Assembly: GCA_003552565.1 (NCBI GenBank)
Contig: PUNB01000262.1
Span: 1-28,707, forward strand
From: Lentisphaerota bacterium
GTDB lineage: Bacteria; Verrucomicrobiota; Lentisphaeria; Oligosphaerales; PUNB01
Direction: 5' to 3'
DNA: 28,707 bases
Shown here: in pieces, positions 1 through 7,867 of the stretch
How positions within the stretch are numbered: the first letter of the stretch is position 1
Layout: the number at the start of each line of letters is the position of its first letter
Position numbers and translations under genes: made by a program
Notes under the pieces: model-generated
The model's input: only the letters and a program-made list of their open reading frames with translations
Databases searched by the model: none
What the model was told of the DNA's origin: nothing

Positions 1-315
1 GTACCCTGTCGCGGAGACGCTCCCAAGCTTGATCAGGAGCAGATAGCCCACTATTTAGCCGGAGTGCCGCAATGGCAGATGGTGGAAACTGACGGGGTGA
101 ACAAGATTTTCCGGATTTTTAAGTTCAAGGATTTTGCCGAAGCTTTAAAGTTCACTGACCAGGTCGGCGAACTGGCGGAGCGGGCCGGACACCATCCGGA
201 TATACTTCTGCAGTGGGGTAAGGTTACGGTGACTTGGTACAGCCATAAGATCGGCGGGCTGCATGAAAATGATTTTATTATGGCGGCCCGCACCGACCGG
301 CTGTATGAAGCATAA
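1..315 (+). CDS. Pterin-4a-carbinolamine dehydratase, 5' partial
   Basis: The reading frame is open to the left edge of the window. It begins with a PCRGDAPKL-like stretch that is typical of residues about 10-20 of this family, so roughly ten N-terminal residues lie outside the window. A GTG at 64 is in frame but would remove this conserved segment, so I do not use it as the start. The active-site region reads AGHHPDI, followed by WGKVTVTWYSH and GLHENDF, which match the family's H-H-P motif and its C-terminal tetramer region. The enzyme dehydrates 4a-hydroxytetrahydropterin to quinonoid dihydropterin, recycling the cofactor of aromatic amino acid hydroxylases. In bacteria without such a hydroxylase its role is unclear. 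It is a short cytosolic protein. The stop TAA is 6 nt before the terminus of a family A repeat. Confidence 0.93.
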   Translation, partial: VPCRGDAPKLDQEQIAHYLAGVPQWQMVETDGVNKIFRIFKFKDFAEALKFTDQVGELAERAGHHPDILLQWGKVTVTWYSHKIGGLHENDFIMAARTDRLYEA

Positions 316-320
316 AGTTG

Positions 321-459
321 ATTAGCCTGAGACCGTCCGGAAAGGGGTATTGTGTGTTTTGAGTTCAACTTTCTCCCGAATCCGCCTGAGGCGGATTAGA
401 GACAAGGTTTTTTCAGCACAAATTCGGCACACTACCCCTTTCCGGATGCCCTCTAGCTC
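321..459. repeat. Family A MITE-like element, copy A1
   Basis: The left end (GCCTGAGACCGTCCGGAAAG) is an inverted match of the right end (CTTTCCGGATGCCCTCTAGC), giving about 25-bp imperfect terminal inverted repeats. Inside is a palindrome, AATCCGCCTGAGGCGGATT, followed by GACAAGGTTTTTT. The same GACAAGG core recurs near 14772-14816 and 22806-22830. The element has no coding capacity of its own. It starts 6 nt after the stop of the preceding gene and abuts copy A2 directly. The palindrome plus T-run might help end transcription of the upstream gene, but the T-run is not immediately next to the stem. Confidence 0.7.
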
Positions 460-648
460 GAGGTTATGCGAAAAGGGTTTTGTGGAGCTCACAAGCTCGA
501 AAGTGACTGTGCGTTCCACGGCCAATTGGATTAAGGCGAATGATTATGACGAAAGATTAGGGAAAAACGGGTGCGTCCCTTAATCTTTTGCCCTAATCTT
601 TCGCCTTAATCTCGTTTCCGACCCTTTTTCGCGGAGGATCTAGCTCCG
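455..648 (+). repeat. Family A MITE-like element, copy A2, with long internal hairpin
   Basis: It begins GCTCGAGGTTATGCGAAAAG and ends CCCTTTTTCGCGGAGGATCT followed by AGCTC, so the CTAG-containing ends are inverted. The interior folds on itself: GATTAAGGCGAA near 532 pairs with TTCGCCTTAATC near 600, and CGAAAGATTAGGG pairs with CCCTAATCTTTCG inside that. By eye it is about 85% identical to the reverse complement of copy A3 at 2613-2818, so the two copies flank the MFS transporter and the 164-residue membrane protein as an inverted pair. From 649 to the next gene at 762 I see only AT-rich leader sequence with a near-repeat, GATTCCGTTAA twice (about 676-697). Confidence 0.75.
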
Positions 649-761
649 CCGGGAACTATTTGAATACTTTGATCTGATTCCGTTAAGATTCCGTTAAATT
701 GGTAACCCAAAAAAGCGTTTTGATCGCTGATTCAACATTGTAAGAAAGTTTAGCGATTCAT

Positions 762-1955
762 ATGAAAAGATATGTGGTGCTGGCCGCGGCGACTGTGTTT
801 CAGCTGTGTCTGGGCGGTGTTTACGCCTGGAGTTATTTTCTTTCGCATTTAGAAAGAGCTTTCGGGATTCCCGAGGAAAGGTCTCAGAACATATTCGGGG
901 TATGTATTTTCGTTTTTACTCTTTGTATGATTCTTGGCGGCCGTCTGCAGCATCGCTGGGGACCTCGCCGAGTGGCTTTGCTTGGAGCTTTGCTATACGC
1001 CGGCGGTTATTTGGGCGCCGGTTTCTTTGCTTCTCGGTTCTGGCATTTTCTACTTTTCAAAGGGATAATCGAAGGTGCGGGAATCGGTTTCGGTTATGTA
1101 TGTCCCTTAATAACCGCTCTGAAATGGTTTCCTAATCGCAAAGGGCTGGTTACCGGCTTGGTGGTCGGCGGTTTCGGCGGCGGCGCGGTGGTTCTTTCTT
1201 CGGCGGCGCATGCTTTGCTGGCCGACGGTCGTGAGTTATCTCAGGCGTTTGTCATACTGGGATTCGGATATCTTGTTATTGCGGGCGGGGCGGCGGCGCT
1301 GTTGTCCTGGCCCAAAGAGGAGATGCGGACGCAAAAAGGAGATTCAACTGCTAAGCAGTCGGAAATGGCTTTGTCCGTCATGTTTAAGGATAGTCGTTTC
1401 CGAAGCCTGGTCATGGCGATGTTCGCCGGCACTTTCGGGGGATTGATGATTATTGGATCTCTGGCCGCGATTGGACGCGAAGGCGGGGTGGCGGAAGGTT
1501 ACGCGGTGCTGGCTATCAGTATTTTCGCGGTCGGAAACAGTCTTGGCCGGCTGATATGGGGAATGTTGATTGATCGTTTTGGCAAGATGACCATTCCGCT
1601 TTCGCTGCTCTTTCTGGCTTTGGCGTTGCTGGTGTTGCTGTTTACTCGAACCTCGAGCCCAGTCCTGTTTGTGGCCGCCGCCGGCTTAACCGGCTTCGGT
1701 TTCGGCGCCTGTTTTGTCCTCTATGCCGCCCAGACCGCGGTTTTCTTTGGCGCCGACTTGGTGGGGGTGGTTTATCCGATTGTCTTTGTCGTCGGTTATG
1801 GTATTCCGGGGATTGTCGGTCCGGGTGTCGGCGGATTTTTGCGTTACATGGCGGGAAATTACAGTTTGCCGATCGTTTTCGCCGCGCTCTTGGCCGCTGT
1901 CGGCGGGATGTTTTCGGTGTTTAATTTCTCCCGAGCCGCAAAGCAGGGCGGATAA
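762..1955 (+). CDS. MFS transporter, OFA (oxalate/formate antiporter-like) family
   Basis: This 397-residue integral membrane protein has about 12 hydrophobic segments. The N-terminus (FQLCLGGVYAWSYF) and the loop WFPNRKGLVTGL with GGFGGGA after it are typical of the OFA subfamily of the major facilitator superfamily. The positively charged loop after helix 2-3 (RWGPRR) fits the MFS motif A position. The second half contains GRLIWGMLIDRFGK, the matching motif in the pseudo-repeat. Known family members exchange oxalate for formate or carry other small carboxylates. The substrate here cannot be read from sequence. The start at ATG 762 gives a natural first helix. The ribosome binding site is weak. 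It stands alone between family A repeats, with no oxalate catabolism genes in view. Confidence 0.85.
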   Translation: MKRYVVLAAATVFQLCLGGVYAWSYFLSHLERAFGIPEERSQNIFGVCIFVFTLCMILGGRLQHRWGPRRVALLGALLYAGGYLGAGFFASRFWHFLLFKGIIEGAGIGFGYVCPLITALKWFPNRKGLVTGLVVGGFGGGAVVLSSAAHALLADGRELSQAFVILGFGYLVIAGGAAALLSWPKEEMRTQKGDSTAKQSEMALSVMFKDSRFRSLVMAMFAGTFGGLMIIGSLAAIGREGGVAEGYAVLAISIFAVGNSLGRLIWGMLIDRFGKMTIPLSLLFLALALLVLLFTRTSSPVLFVAAAGLTGFGFGACFVLYAAQTAVFFGADLVGVVYPIVFVVGYGIPGIVGPGVGGFLRYMAGNYSLPIVFAALLAAVGGMFSVFNFSRAAKQGG

Positions 1956-2070
1956 GAGTGTGGTGAGGGACTTTGGAGAACCGTCTTATTCTGATTAATT
2001 AAGGTTGGTTTGACAATCGCTTCCGCCGGGCGGGGCGGTGTTTGCTGAAAATTTAATGAAGGTAGAATAA

Positions 2071-2565
2071 ATGCGTAAATCCAGACAAGAGAAGACTGAG
2101 CCTCCATCCACTGAAATCAGGCATGTGCATAAGACCATGCTTGATTATATACCTTTCTGGCAGGGTATGGGTTTTGTACTGATGATTGTACTGGTTTGGG
2201 CGGTTTATCTTTTTGAACTGCCGGAGTATTTTTTTTCGAGGGAAACCGAGACGGACTGGTTCGGCCTCAGCCTGATCACGGCGGTTATTATTGTCATGGG
2301 GTTTGTGATTGTCGCTCACTCGTATGTTCAGCAGCGGCGAATCTTACAGGGGTTGCTGCGCGTCTGTTCCTATTGCAAAAAGGTCAAGATAAAACAGAGT
2401 GAAGAATGGATGCAGCTGGAATATTATGTGTCAGAAAATTCACTGGCGGATTTCACTCATGGTATTTGTCCCGATTGCCATCAGCGGGTGATGCGGGAAC
2501 TGGGGAAGGATAAGGAAGAGAGCGAAGGCGCCGTCGAATCCTCGGAAGCGGAAGAAGGAAATTGA
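2071..2565 (+). CDS. Small membrane protein with C-terminal four-cysteine tail
   Basis: The 164-residue protein has two hydrophobic helices (about residues 33-52 and 64-84). They are followed by a soluble tail with C99-x2-C102 and C133-x2-C136 in the context CSYCKK...FTHGICPDC. This tail closely resembles the short C-terminal extension found on many bacterial sensor kinases and response regulators, where it reads CxxCKKIR...SHGICPxC and probably binds zinc. Here the tail is attached directly to two membrane helices without any kinase or receiver domain. The C-terminus is very acidic. An AAGG-like ribosome binding site precedes ATG 2071. It may belong with the upstream transporter but the 115-nt gap leaves this open. 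Function is unknown. A cytoplasmic metal- or redox-sensing role is only a guess. Confidence 0.75.
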   Translation: MRKSRQEKTEPPSTEIRHVHKTMLDYIPFWQGMGFVLMIVLVWAVYLFELPEYFFSRETETDWFGLSLITAVIIVMGFVIVAHSYVQQRRILQGLLRVCSYCKKVKIKQSEEWMQLEYYVSENSLADFTHGICPDCHQRVMRELGKDKEESEGAVESSEAEEGN

Positions 2566-2612
2566 GACTCTTTTTTGATTTATTTGGAGCTTGCGATTTT
2601 GAATTCGGCATA

Positions 2613-2818
2613 TTTAGCTCGACCCGTCCGTAAAGGGTTCGGAAACGAGATTAAGGCGAAAGATTAGGGCAAAAGATTAAGGGGCGCACCCGTTTTTCCC
2701 TAAGCTTTCGTCATAATCTTTCGCTTTAATCTAATTGGTCGTAAAACGCACAGCCACTTTCGAGCTTGTGGCGTCCAGTTCAAAATCTTCAACGAACCCT
2801 TTCCGGACGGTCTAGCTC
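2613..2818 (-). repeat. Family A MITE-like element, copy A3 (inverted copy of A2)
   Basis: Reading the minus strand from 2818, the element runs GCTAGACCGTCCGGAAAGGG and ends near 2613 with CCCTTTACGGACGGGTCGAG. The interior matches copy A2 (455-648), including the paired AAGATTAGGG / CCCTAATCTT arms and the GGGTGCG segment. The terminus overlaps the TGA stop (2817-2819) of the glycosyltransferase gene, so the element starts exactly where the coding sequence ends. The 40 nt between 2566 and 2613 contain nothing I can recognise. Confidence 0.75.
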
Positions 2819-3896
2819 AGTCCTGTCCGAAACTCATTTCCTCGAAGAGGCCATGGAAACGATGTCCGTAGGTTTCGTTTTCCAGTATATGCGATTGCGC
2901 CAGCTTCCTAAGTTTTTCCCTTTCATTGGAATGGTGTAGGTGGAAACGGGCTTTTCGCGCCAGCTCATCGGGACTGCGGAAAGTGCTGACGAGACTGTTT
3001 AAAGGATGTAGTTCGTCGAGAAAAGGCAGTTCCTCGGTAATCTGAAATCCGCCCGCGGCGGGAATTTTAAAAAAGGCGGGATTCAGGCCGTTATGCTGGA
3101 GAAAGTCCTGGCCGCGAGTGTTAATAACTATAGACGAGCAGGCGTAGATTTTCAATTCACTAGGGGAGCGTATAGGACCTTTGTAGTTTATCCAGCGGTT
3201 GTCTTCCCAGCCTTTATCGCCCCAAACGTTCACTTTTATCCCGAGCGCTTCGCTGGTTTTGCAGGCCAGCTCTTCTTCGTAGTCGCCACGATCGCAGATA
3301 AGTGATACTTCAGCACTGTATTTTCGCTTTAGTCTGGTATTGATTTTTACTTTGCGGTGGTGGTGAAACGGGCAGGCGGCAAAAGGCAGGTGAGTGATAT
3401 TTTCGGCTCCCCGGGTACGCAGGGTCTGAACATCCTTTTGACAAGTCAGAGGCAGCGCGTCAACTAGAGAGTCCATTTCCAGCAGCTGCTGTATCTGTTC
3501 CTCGTTTCGCACCGGCGCGCCCCGCCAGTAAATTATCCTGATGATTGGGTTGATGTCTCTTATGTTCTCAACCGCTTCTCTGTCCAGTCTCCCTTGAAGG
3601 CTTATTACCAACGGAGTTTTATGGAGGTTTGCCAGGTTGATTAACTTGCGGTTGGACATTTTCGTCCAAGGTATAAACACACCTGGCCGCCGGGATTTGT
3701 TGAGGCGGTTGTACAGCCAGTCGGAGAGTCTGGAAATTGGGTCAGGACAGTTGTGAAAATGTATGGCTGATTCCAGCCCCAGGGAGAAAAGGCCGGCTTC
3801 GACTGCCCACGTCCACTGGTTATCCCCCATCGCGCCTTCAATTGTCGCCTGCTTCCGGCCGCTTGCGTTTGGCGGTCCTTCAAAAAATTTTCTCAT
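2817..3896 (-). CDS. CgeB-like glycosyltransferase (GT-B, PF13524-type C-terminus)
   Basis: The C-terminal half has the signature of the CgeB / Glyco_trans_1_2 group: a VINTRGQDF-like segment, PAAGGFQITEELPFLDEL, then SPDELARKARFHLHHSNERE and the end motif TYGHRFHGLFEEM. The N-terminal half contains alternating hydrophobic strands as expected of a Rossmann-like GT-B lobe. The open frame continues upstream to 4022, but that extension runs through repeat A4 (residues such as SRQGARQGSRQ are translated repeat), so I take ATG 3896, giving 360 residues. Such enzymes transfer sugars to cell-surface polymers or glycans; donor and acceptor are unknown. It is a single gene between two family A repeats, with no other glycan gene nearby. 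The stop codon coincides with the end of repeat A3. Confidence 0.8.
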   Translation of the reverse strand: MRKFFEGPPNASGRKQATIEGAMGDNQWTWAVEAGLFSLGLESAIHFHNCPDPISRLSDWLYNRLNKSRRPGVFIPWTKMSNRKLINLANLHKTPLVISLQGRLDREAVENIRDINPIIRIIYWRGAPVRNEEQIQQLLEMDSLVDALPLTCQKDVQTLRTRGAENITHLPFAACPFHHHRKVKINTRLKRKYSAEVSLICDRGDYEEELACKTSEALGIKVNVWGDKGWEDNRWINYKGPIRSPSELKIYACSSIVINTRGQDFLQHNGLNPAFFKIPAAGGFQITEELPFLDELHPLNSLVSTFRSPDELARKARFHLHHSNEREKLRKLAQSHILENETYGHRFHGLFEEMSFGQD

Positions 3897-3904
3897 GGGC
3901 GTTT

Positions 3905-4030
3905 TTCTAGAGGTTATGCGGAAAGGTTGATGTTCCGATTTGTGTTGGTTTAACCATTGTCTAGAACCTTGTCTCGCACCTTGTCGGGAACAAAAAACTG
4001 AATCGAAAAAAGTGCGCGACAAAGTGTTGT
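3905..4030. repeat. Family A MITE-like element, copy A4
   Basis: The left end CTAGAGGTTATGCGGAAAGG matches the left end of copy A2. The interior carries ACCTTGTCTCGCACCTTGTC near 3970-3990 and a complementary GCGCGACAAAG near 4014, the same CCTTGTC / GACAAGG core as copies at 11040-11120 and 14736-14970. It begins 9 nt upstream of the chosen start of the glycosyltransferase, so it fills that gene's 5' leader. The right terminus is degraded and its boundary is approximate. Confidence 0.6.
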
Positions 4031-4050
4031 AACACCCGATTCTCTCTCGG

Positions 4051-4090
4051 GGTGCCCGGCGCGTCGCGCCACGAACCGGCGCTTATGTGA
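4051..4090 (+). repeat. Family B palindromic repeat, copy B1
   Basis: The core GGCGCGTCGCGCC is followed by CCGGCGCTTATGTGAGG. The pattern (GTATC/GTGCC, a GC-rich palindrome, then GCTTATGTGA) recurs at about 12300, 14840, 22549 and 22755. The TTA inside GCTTATG is the stop codon (TAA on the minus strand) of the neighbouring small membrane protein, and the gene's last residues RSLT are encoded by the repeat. Confidence 0.6.
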
Positions 4091-4616
4091 GGCTTCGCGT
4101 TGTTGGGCACGTTAAACTGCCGGAGTTCCAGCCGCTGGAGACTTGCTCGGCGGAAGGCTGTGTGTCGTTATCACGCCGCGGCTCCGGCGGTTCCAGCTTC
4201 ATTATTCCCGAGGCGGAAAAAAGAATCATACCGATAATAATCAGGGACAAGACGGCGTATCCCCACACGCCATTGCGAGCGAAGGCGTAGATAGTGGGTA
4301 TTAGTCCCCAGATGACAACCGTGGTTCCCAAAGTCAAACCGAAAATTATCAAGCCGTCCCCGGTAAAGAGTTCATTCCACCAAAGGGAATGTATAGAGGG
4401 GATAGAGCCATGCAGGATTTTCCAAATTTCCGGACCTGAGACTCCCTCGAAGATCATGGCGAAAGTGAAGTAGGGATTCAAGGCTGTATCCTCAGGACGG
4501 AGGACGGATATAATGATTCCGATCAAACAGATAACGCAAGTGGATAAGGTTATCCAATATACCACTTGTCCATAAATTCTGTTGTAAAGAGGCGCCACTG
4601 GTCTGTCTTCAGTCAT
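4083..4616 (-). CDS. TauE-associated small integral membrane protein (DUF1634-like)
   Basis: This 177-residue protein has about four hydrophobic segments (near residues 18-38, 88-108, 118-138 and a shorter one at about 48-58). The position directly downstream of a TauE/SafE permease, with an 8-nt overlap of start and stop, matches the usual pairing of TSUP permeases with DUF1634 membrane proteins. The sequence similarity to DUF1634 is my impression and not a firm match. It probably acts with the permease as an accessory subunit. The hydrophilic C-terminus (about residues 148-177) looks unlike a conserved domain, and its last codons and stop lie inside repeat B1, so the original C-terminus may have been replaced. 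Confidence 0.6.
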   Translation of the reverse strand: MTEDRPVAPLYNRIYGQVVYWITLSTCVICLIGIIISVLRPEDTALNPYFTFAMIFEGVSGPEIWKILHGSIPSIHSLWWNELFTGDGLIIFGLTLGTTVVIWGLIPTIYAFARNGVWGYAVLSLIIIGMILFSASGIMKLEPPEPRRDNDTQPSAEQVSSGWNSGSLTCPTTRSLT

Positions 4617-5700
4617 GATTGGGTTCCTTGATCAGGCTGGTTCCCGCGAAGAGGAAAAGCAAAGCTAAAATCGAAAAATCCAGCCAATAGGGAGTGGGAT
4701 TAATCCAGTGAAACATAGCCATGGCTCTGGTTATCAGCCCCCAGGCGGAAAAGCCCATAAGCGCTATCAGCAGCCAGCGTATGAATCCGGCTTTTATTCG
4801 CACCAGCAATAACGATCCGGCCAGGCCTCCCGCGACAGTTCCCGCCAGCCAGGGAGCGGCAAAGAGGGGAATTAAAGCTCCCATCATGAAGTAAGGCCAG
4901 ATCGCTATACTGCCGCCCATCCCCACTAATGAAACGCTGTTGGCGGCGGCTACTTTTAAAGGAGCTCCGGCAATGAAATTCTGGAAAGGCACCATGGCCC
5001 AGCCGGCTCCCATGCCGAAAAATCCCGATATCAGGCCGACAATCAGGATAGACAAAAAAAGCCAGCCCATATGGATCAGATCGTAAACCATTACTTTGCC
5101 CAGCGAAGGTTCGTAATATGGTTGTCGCAGATTAAGCGCAATGGTGATTTTATCTGATTTTTTTATTTTCGGCCATTCGATTTTACGTCCGCCGAAAATG
5201 AAGTAGATCACCATGCACGTTATCAAAATACCCAGCAGCAGGCGCACTAAAGCTTCTCCAGTGTCTCCCAGATAGCTGGCCACCCAGATCGCGCTCAACG
5301 CTCCCGTGAAAGCCGCGGCTCCGAAAGCCACACACAAAAAGATAACCATTTTTAAATTGGCCAGACCGCTACGCATGACTGTGCCGGTCGCTATAAGACC
5401 GCTGAACACTCCTACTATCAGACCTGTGCTTCTGGCGATAAGACTATCCACTGGCGTAAAGCCCATTATCAGGGGGGAAAAGATCACTCCGCCGCCGATT
5501 CCGCCGATGATGGCCAGCATGGCGATGGCCGCACCCATAAGGAAAAAACCCAGGAGACAGCCGAGGAGAGATACACCGGCCATGCCCCCTTCCGGCGCGG
5601 GCAAGGTGATGGCGGCAACTCCGATTAGAATAAAGGAGAACACGGACAGCAACACAAGGATGTTCAGTACAAGCCAGGGGGGCTTAAACAGCTTATTCAT
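4609..5700 (-). CDS. TauE/SafE (TSUP) family permease
   Basis: This 363-residue membrane protein shows the two-fold repeat typical of the family. The first half has GGIGGGVIFSPLIM followed by ARSTGLIVGVFSGLIATGT. The second half has GFFGMGAGWAMVPFQN followed by AAANSVSLVGMGGS. About eight to nine hydrophobic helices are visible. Family members export sulfite, sulfoacetate or other small organosulfur or carboxylate anions, or import them. The substrate cannot be told here. ATG 5700 is preceded by AAGGAC on the minus strand, a reasonable ribosome binding site. It is first in a two-gene unit with the small membrane protein. The 129 nt between it and the tRNA gene hold the presumed promoter but no clear match. 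Confidence 0.88.
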   Translation of the reverse strand: MNKLFKPPWLVLNILVLLSVFSFILIGVAAITLPAPEGGMAGVSLLGCLLGFFLMGAAIAMLAIIGGIGGGVIFSPLIMGFTPVDSLIARSTGLIVGVFSGLIATGTVMRSGLANLKMVIFLCVAFGAAAFTGALSAIWVASYLGDTGEALVRLLLGILITCMVIYFIFGGRKIEWPKIKKSDKITIALNLRQPYYEPSLGKVMVYDLIHMGWLFLSILIVGLISGFFGMGAGWAMVPFQNFIAGAPLKVAAANSVSLVGMGGSIAIWPYFMMGALIPLFAAPWLAGTVAGGLAGSLLLVRIKAGFIRWLLIALMGFSAWGLITRAMAMFHWINPTPYWLDFSILALLFLFAGTSLIKEPNHD

Positions 5701-5829
5701 TTTTTGTCCTTTATGTCATTCAAAAGTGCGAAAATATTTGTATATAAAATTGGTTTGCTGAAAATTAAGCAGTTTTATCTCCACTTTATTGCAATACAGA
5801 ATAATGCTCATGCTAACAAAGAGGGAAAA

Positions 5830-5906
<77 letters not shown>

Positions 5907-5961
5907 GCGGAAGGTGCCTCGCAAAGAGCGGTTACTTTAACTGATAAATCGGCAAAGTCAA

Positions 5962-6882
5962 TTATTCCGCGAAAATCGCCCGGGCGAACATTTCCGGATC
6001 AAAAGGCTGCAGGTCCTCCATGCCTTCCCCCAGGCCGACGAACTGAATCGGGTAGCCCAGCTCTTCGCAGATGGAGACCGCCACTCCGCCCTTGCCAGAA
6101 CCGTCAAGCTTGGTGAGGATAAGCCCGGTCAACTGACATGCCTTGCCGAATTCCCGGGCTTGAATGAGAGCGTTGCCGCCGGTGGAAGCGTCGACCGTGA
6201 GCCAGACCTCATGCGGCGCTTCATGGATGAGCTTGGCCGCCGCGCGACGGACTTTGGCGAGTTCTTCCATTAAACCTTTATGGGTGTGCTGGCGCCCGGC
6301 GGTATCGATGATCACCACGTCGATACACCGCTGAATCGCGGTGTTGACGGCGTCGTAAACCACCGCCGCCGCGTCCGCGCCTTGACGGCTGGCGACCACT
6401 GGACAGTTCAGTCTCTCTCCCCAGACCTTCATTTGTTCGATGCCGGCGGCACGAAAAGTATCGCCGGCGGCGAGCAGAATGGATTTTCCGTCCTGCTGTA
6501 AGAGGTGCGCCAGTTTGGCCGCGGTGGTGGTTTTGCCGCTGCCGTTGACACCGGCCACCAGGATCACGGTCGGACCGTCAGGATTGAAATTGATCTCCGG
6601 CTTCTGGTGCTGATTCAGCAAACTGGAAATATCCTCCCGAGCCACTTGCAGGATATCTTCGGCGGTTTTCACCAAACCCCGCTGATAGCGGTCCCGCAGG
6701 TCGTCAACCAGCCGGGTGCTGACGGAAACTCCGAGGTCGGCGCTGATCAAAACAGCTTCCAGGTCTTCGAAAGATTCTTCAGTCCATTCACCGGTTTCAC
6801 TGAAGATGCTGTGCAGCCGGCGGACTATGGTGGTTTTAGTCCGCTGCAATCCGCGGCGAAAAACATTGAACACTGATTTCAT
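5962..6882 (-). CDS. ftsY: Signal recognition particle receptor FtsY
   Basis: The 306-residue protein has the helical N domain (about residues 1-95) and a complete SRP-type GTPase G domain. The P-loop GVNGSGKTTTAAKL starts at about residue 111. DTFRAAGIEQ is the family's insertion-box start, DTAGRQHTHK is the G3 region, TKLDGSGKGG is G4, and VGLGEGMEDLQPFD is the C-terminal closing motif. The acidic A domain of enterobacterial FtsY is absent, as in many bacteria, so membrane binding must rely on the N-terminal amphipathic region. It docks SRP-ribosome complexes to SecYEG at the inner membrane. It overlaps nusB by 4 nt (ATGA), so it is the last gene of the ribH-nusB-ftsY operon. Confidence 0.97.
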   Translation of the reverse strand: MKSVFNVFRRGLQRTKTTIVRRLHSIFSETGEWTEESFEDLEAVLISADLGVSVSTRLVDDLRDRYQRGLVKTAEDILQVAREDISSLLNQHQKPEINFNPDGPTVILVAGVNGSGKTTTAAKLAHLLQQDGKSILLAAGDTFRAAGIEQMKVWGERLNCPVVASRQGADAAAVVYDAVNTAIQRCIDVVIIDTAGRQHTHKGLMEELAKVRRAAAKLIHEAPHEVWLTVDASTGGNALIQAREFGKACQLTGLILTKLDGSGKGGVAVSICEELGYPIQFVGLGEGMEDLQPFDPEMFARAIFAE

Positions 6883-7364
6883 CGCAGCTCCTTGAGTGCG
6901 TCCAGCACACCGTTGATAAAGCGCGGAGAATCTTTGTCTCCGAATTGTTTGGCTAATTCCACCGCTTCATTGATCGAAACTCCCCGAGGAATATCCGGGC
7001 GGTGGATGATTTCATAAGCGGCCAGACGCAGAATATTACGGTCAATGGCCGACATTCTTTTGAGTGACCAGTTGCTGGCCGCTTCCTGTAGAATCTGGTC
7101 CAGGTTTTCTCGATGGTCAATGATTTCCCGAAGCGTTTCCCAAATGAATTGACGGGTTTTTTTGGAGATTTTTTCCTGTGGATTTTCCTCCAGTTCCCGG
7201 GTTTGCAGCCAGAAAGCTTCGGCCTTCTTTTCCGGCCAATCCCAGTCGTCGGCGGTGTCTGATTGGTAAAGGGTCTGGATAATACACTGGCGGGCGAAAC
7301 GGCGTTGACGCTGGAATTGTTCGCCGGAGCCGTTCCGGGCAGGACTGGTGTCAGCTTCGGTCAT
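6879..7364 (-). CDS. nusB: Transcription antitermination factor NusB
   Basis: The 161-residue protein is of usual length. Family signatures are ARQCIIQTLYQSD near the N-terminus, NWSLKRMSAIDRNILRLAAYEI in the middle, and GVSINEAVELAKQFGDKDSPRFINGVLDAL at the C-terminus. NusB binds boxA RNA together with NusE (ribosomal protein S10) to prevent premature termination on rRNA operons. Its start overlaps the ribH stop by 4 nt and its stop overlaps the ftsY start by 4 nt, which implies translational coupling. The ribH-nusB order is common in bacteria; adding ftsY behind them is less common. Confidence 0.96.
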   Translation of the reverse strand: MTEADTSPARNGSGEQFQRQRRFARQCIIQTLYQSDTADDWDWPEKKAEAFWLQTRELEENPQEKISKKTRQFIWETLREIIDHRENLDQILQEAASNWSLKRMSAIDRNILRLAAYEIIHRPDIPRGVSINEAVELAKQFGDKDSPRFINGVLDALKELR

Positions 7365-7852
7365 TGGGCCTCCGGCAGAGATTTCATCAGGTTCGCCATT
7401 TCGATGGCGGTCTGCGCCGCGCTGCCGCCGCGATTGCCGGCTTTGGTGCCGCTGCGTTCAATCGCCTGTTCCAGTGATTCCACCGTGACCACTCCGTAAA
7501 TCACCGGCAGACCTGTCTGCAATGAGATCTGCGCCAGGCTTTTAGCCACTTCCGAATTGACGTATTGCGCATGGGCGGTCGCTCCCTGGATAACCACCCC
7601 GAGAGCGATCACCGCGTCATAACGACCAGAGTCGGCCAAACGTTGAGCGATGGTGGGGATCTCGAATGATCCGGGACTCCAGGCCACCTCAATGTTCTCG
7701 CCGGTTCCGCCGTGGCGGACAATGCAGTCCAAGGCGCCGTCAAGAAGCTTGCTGGTGAAGAATTCATTGAAACGGCTGCAGACAATCGCGAATCGTAAGC
7801 CGGCAGCTTCCATCCTGCCTTCATAAACATTGCCTGGTTGTTTGTTGAGCAT
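7361..7852 (-). CDS. ribH: 6,7-dimethyl-8-ribityllumazine synthase
   Basis: This 163-residue protein condenses 5-amino-6-ribitylamino-uracil with 3,4-dihydroxy-2-butanone 4-phosphate in riboflavin synthesis. Conserved parts are SRFNEFFTSKLLDGA, the substrate loop WSPGSFEIP, the catalytic loop ALGVVIQGATAHAQYV with H94 in the place of the catalytic histidine, and the C-terminal GTKAGNRGG-type motif. The loop reads QGATAH where the family usually has RGxTxH, a conservative change. ATG 7852 is preceded by AAGGAG at 7868-7863, a strong ribosome binding site lying directly at the terminus of repeat A5. It is the first gene of the operon, and other riboflavin genes are not in the window. Confidence 0.96.
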   Translation of the reverse strand: MLNKQPGNVYEGRMEAAGLRFAIVCSRFNEFFTSKLLDGALDCIVRHGGTGENIEVAWSPGSFEIPTIAQRLADSGRYDAVIALGVVIQGATAHAQYVNSEVAKSLAQISLQTGLPVIYGVVTVESLEQAIERSGTKAGNRGGSAAQTAIEMANLMKSLPEAQ

Positions 7853-7867
7853 TTTTCGTTTTCTCCT

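Noticed and set aside
322..583. Open frames of 67 and 77 residues in the first intergenic gap
   Set aside because: They lie inside inverted repeats A1 and A2 and have matching antisense frames that come from the palindromes.
3897..4022. N-terminal extension of the CgeB-like glycosyltransferase frame to 4022
   Set aside because: The added residues are translated family A repeat (such as SRQGARQGSRQ), and ATG 3896 lies just inside the edge of that repeat.
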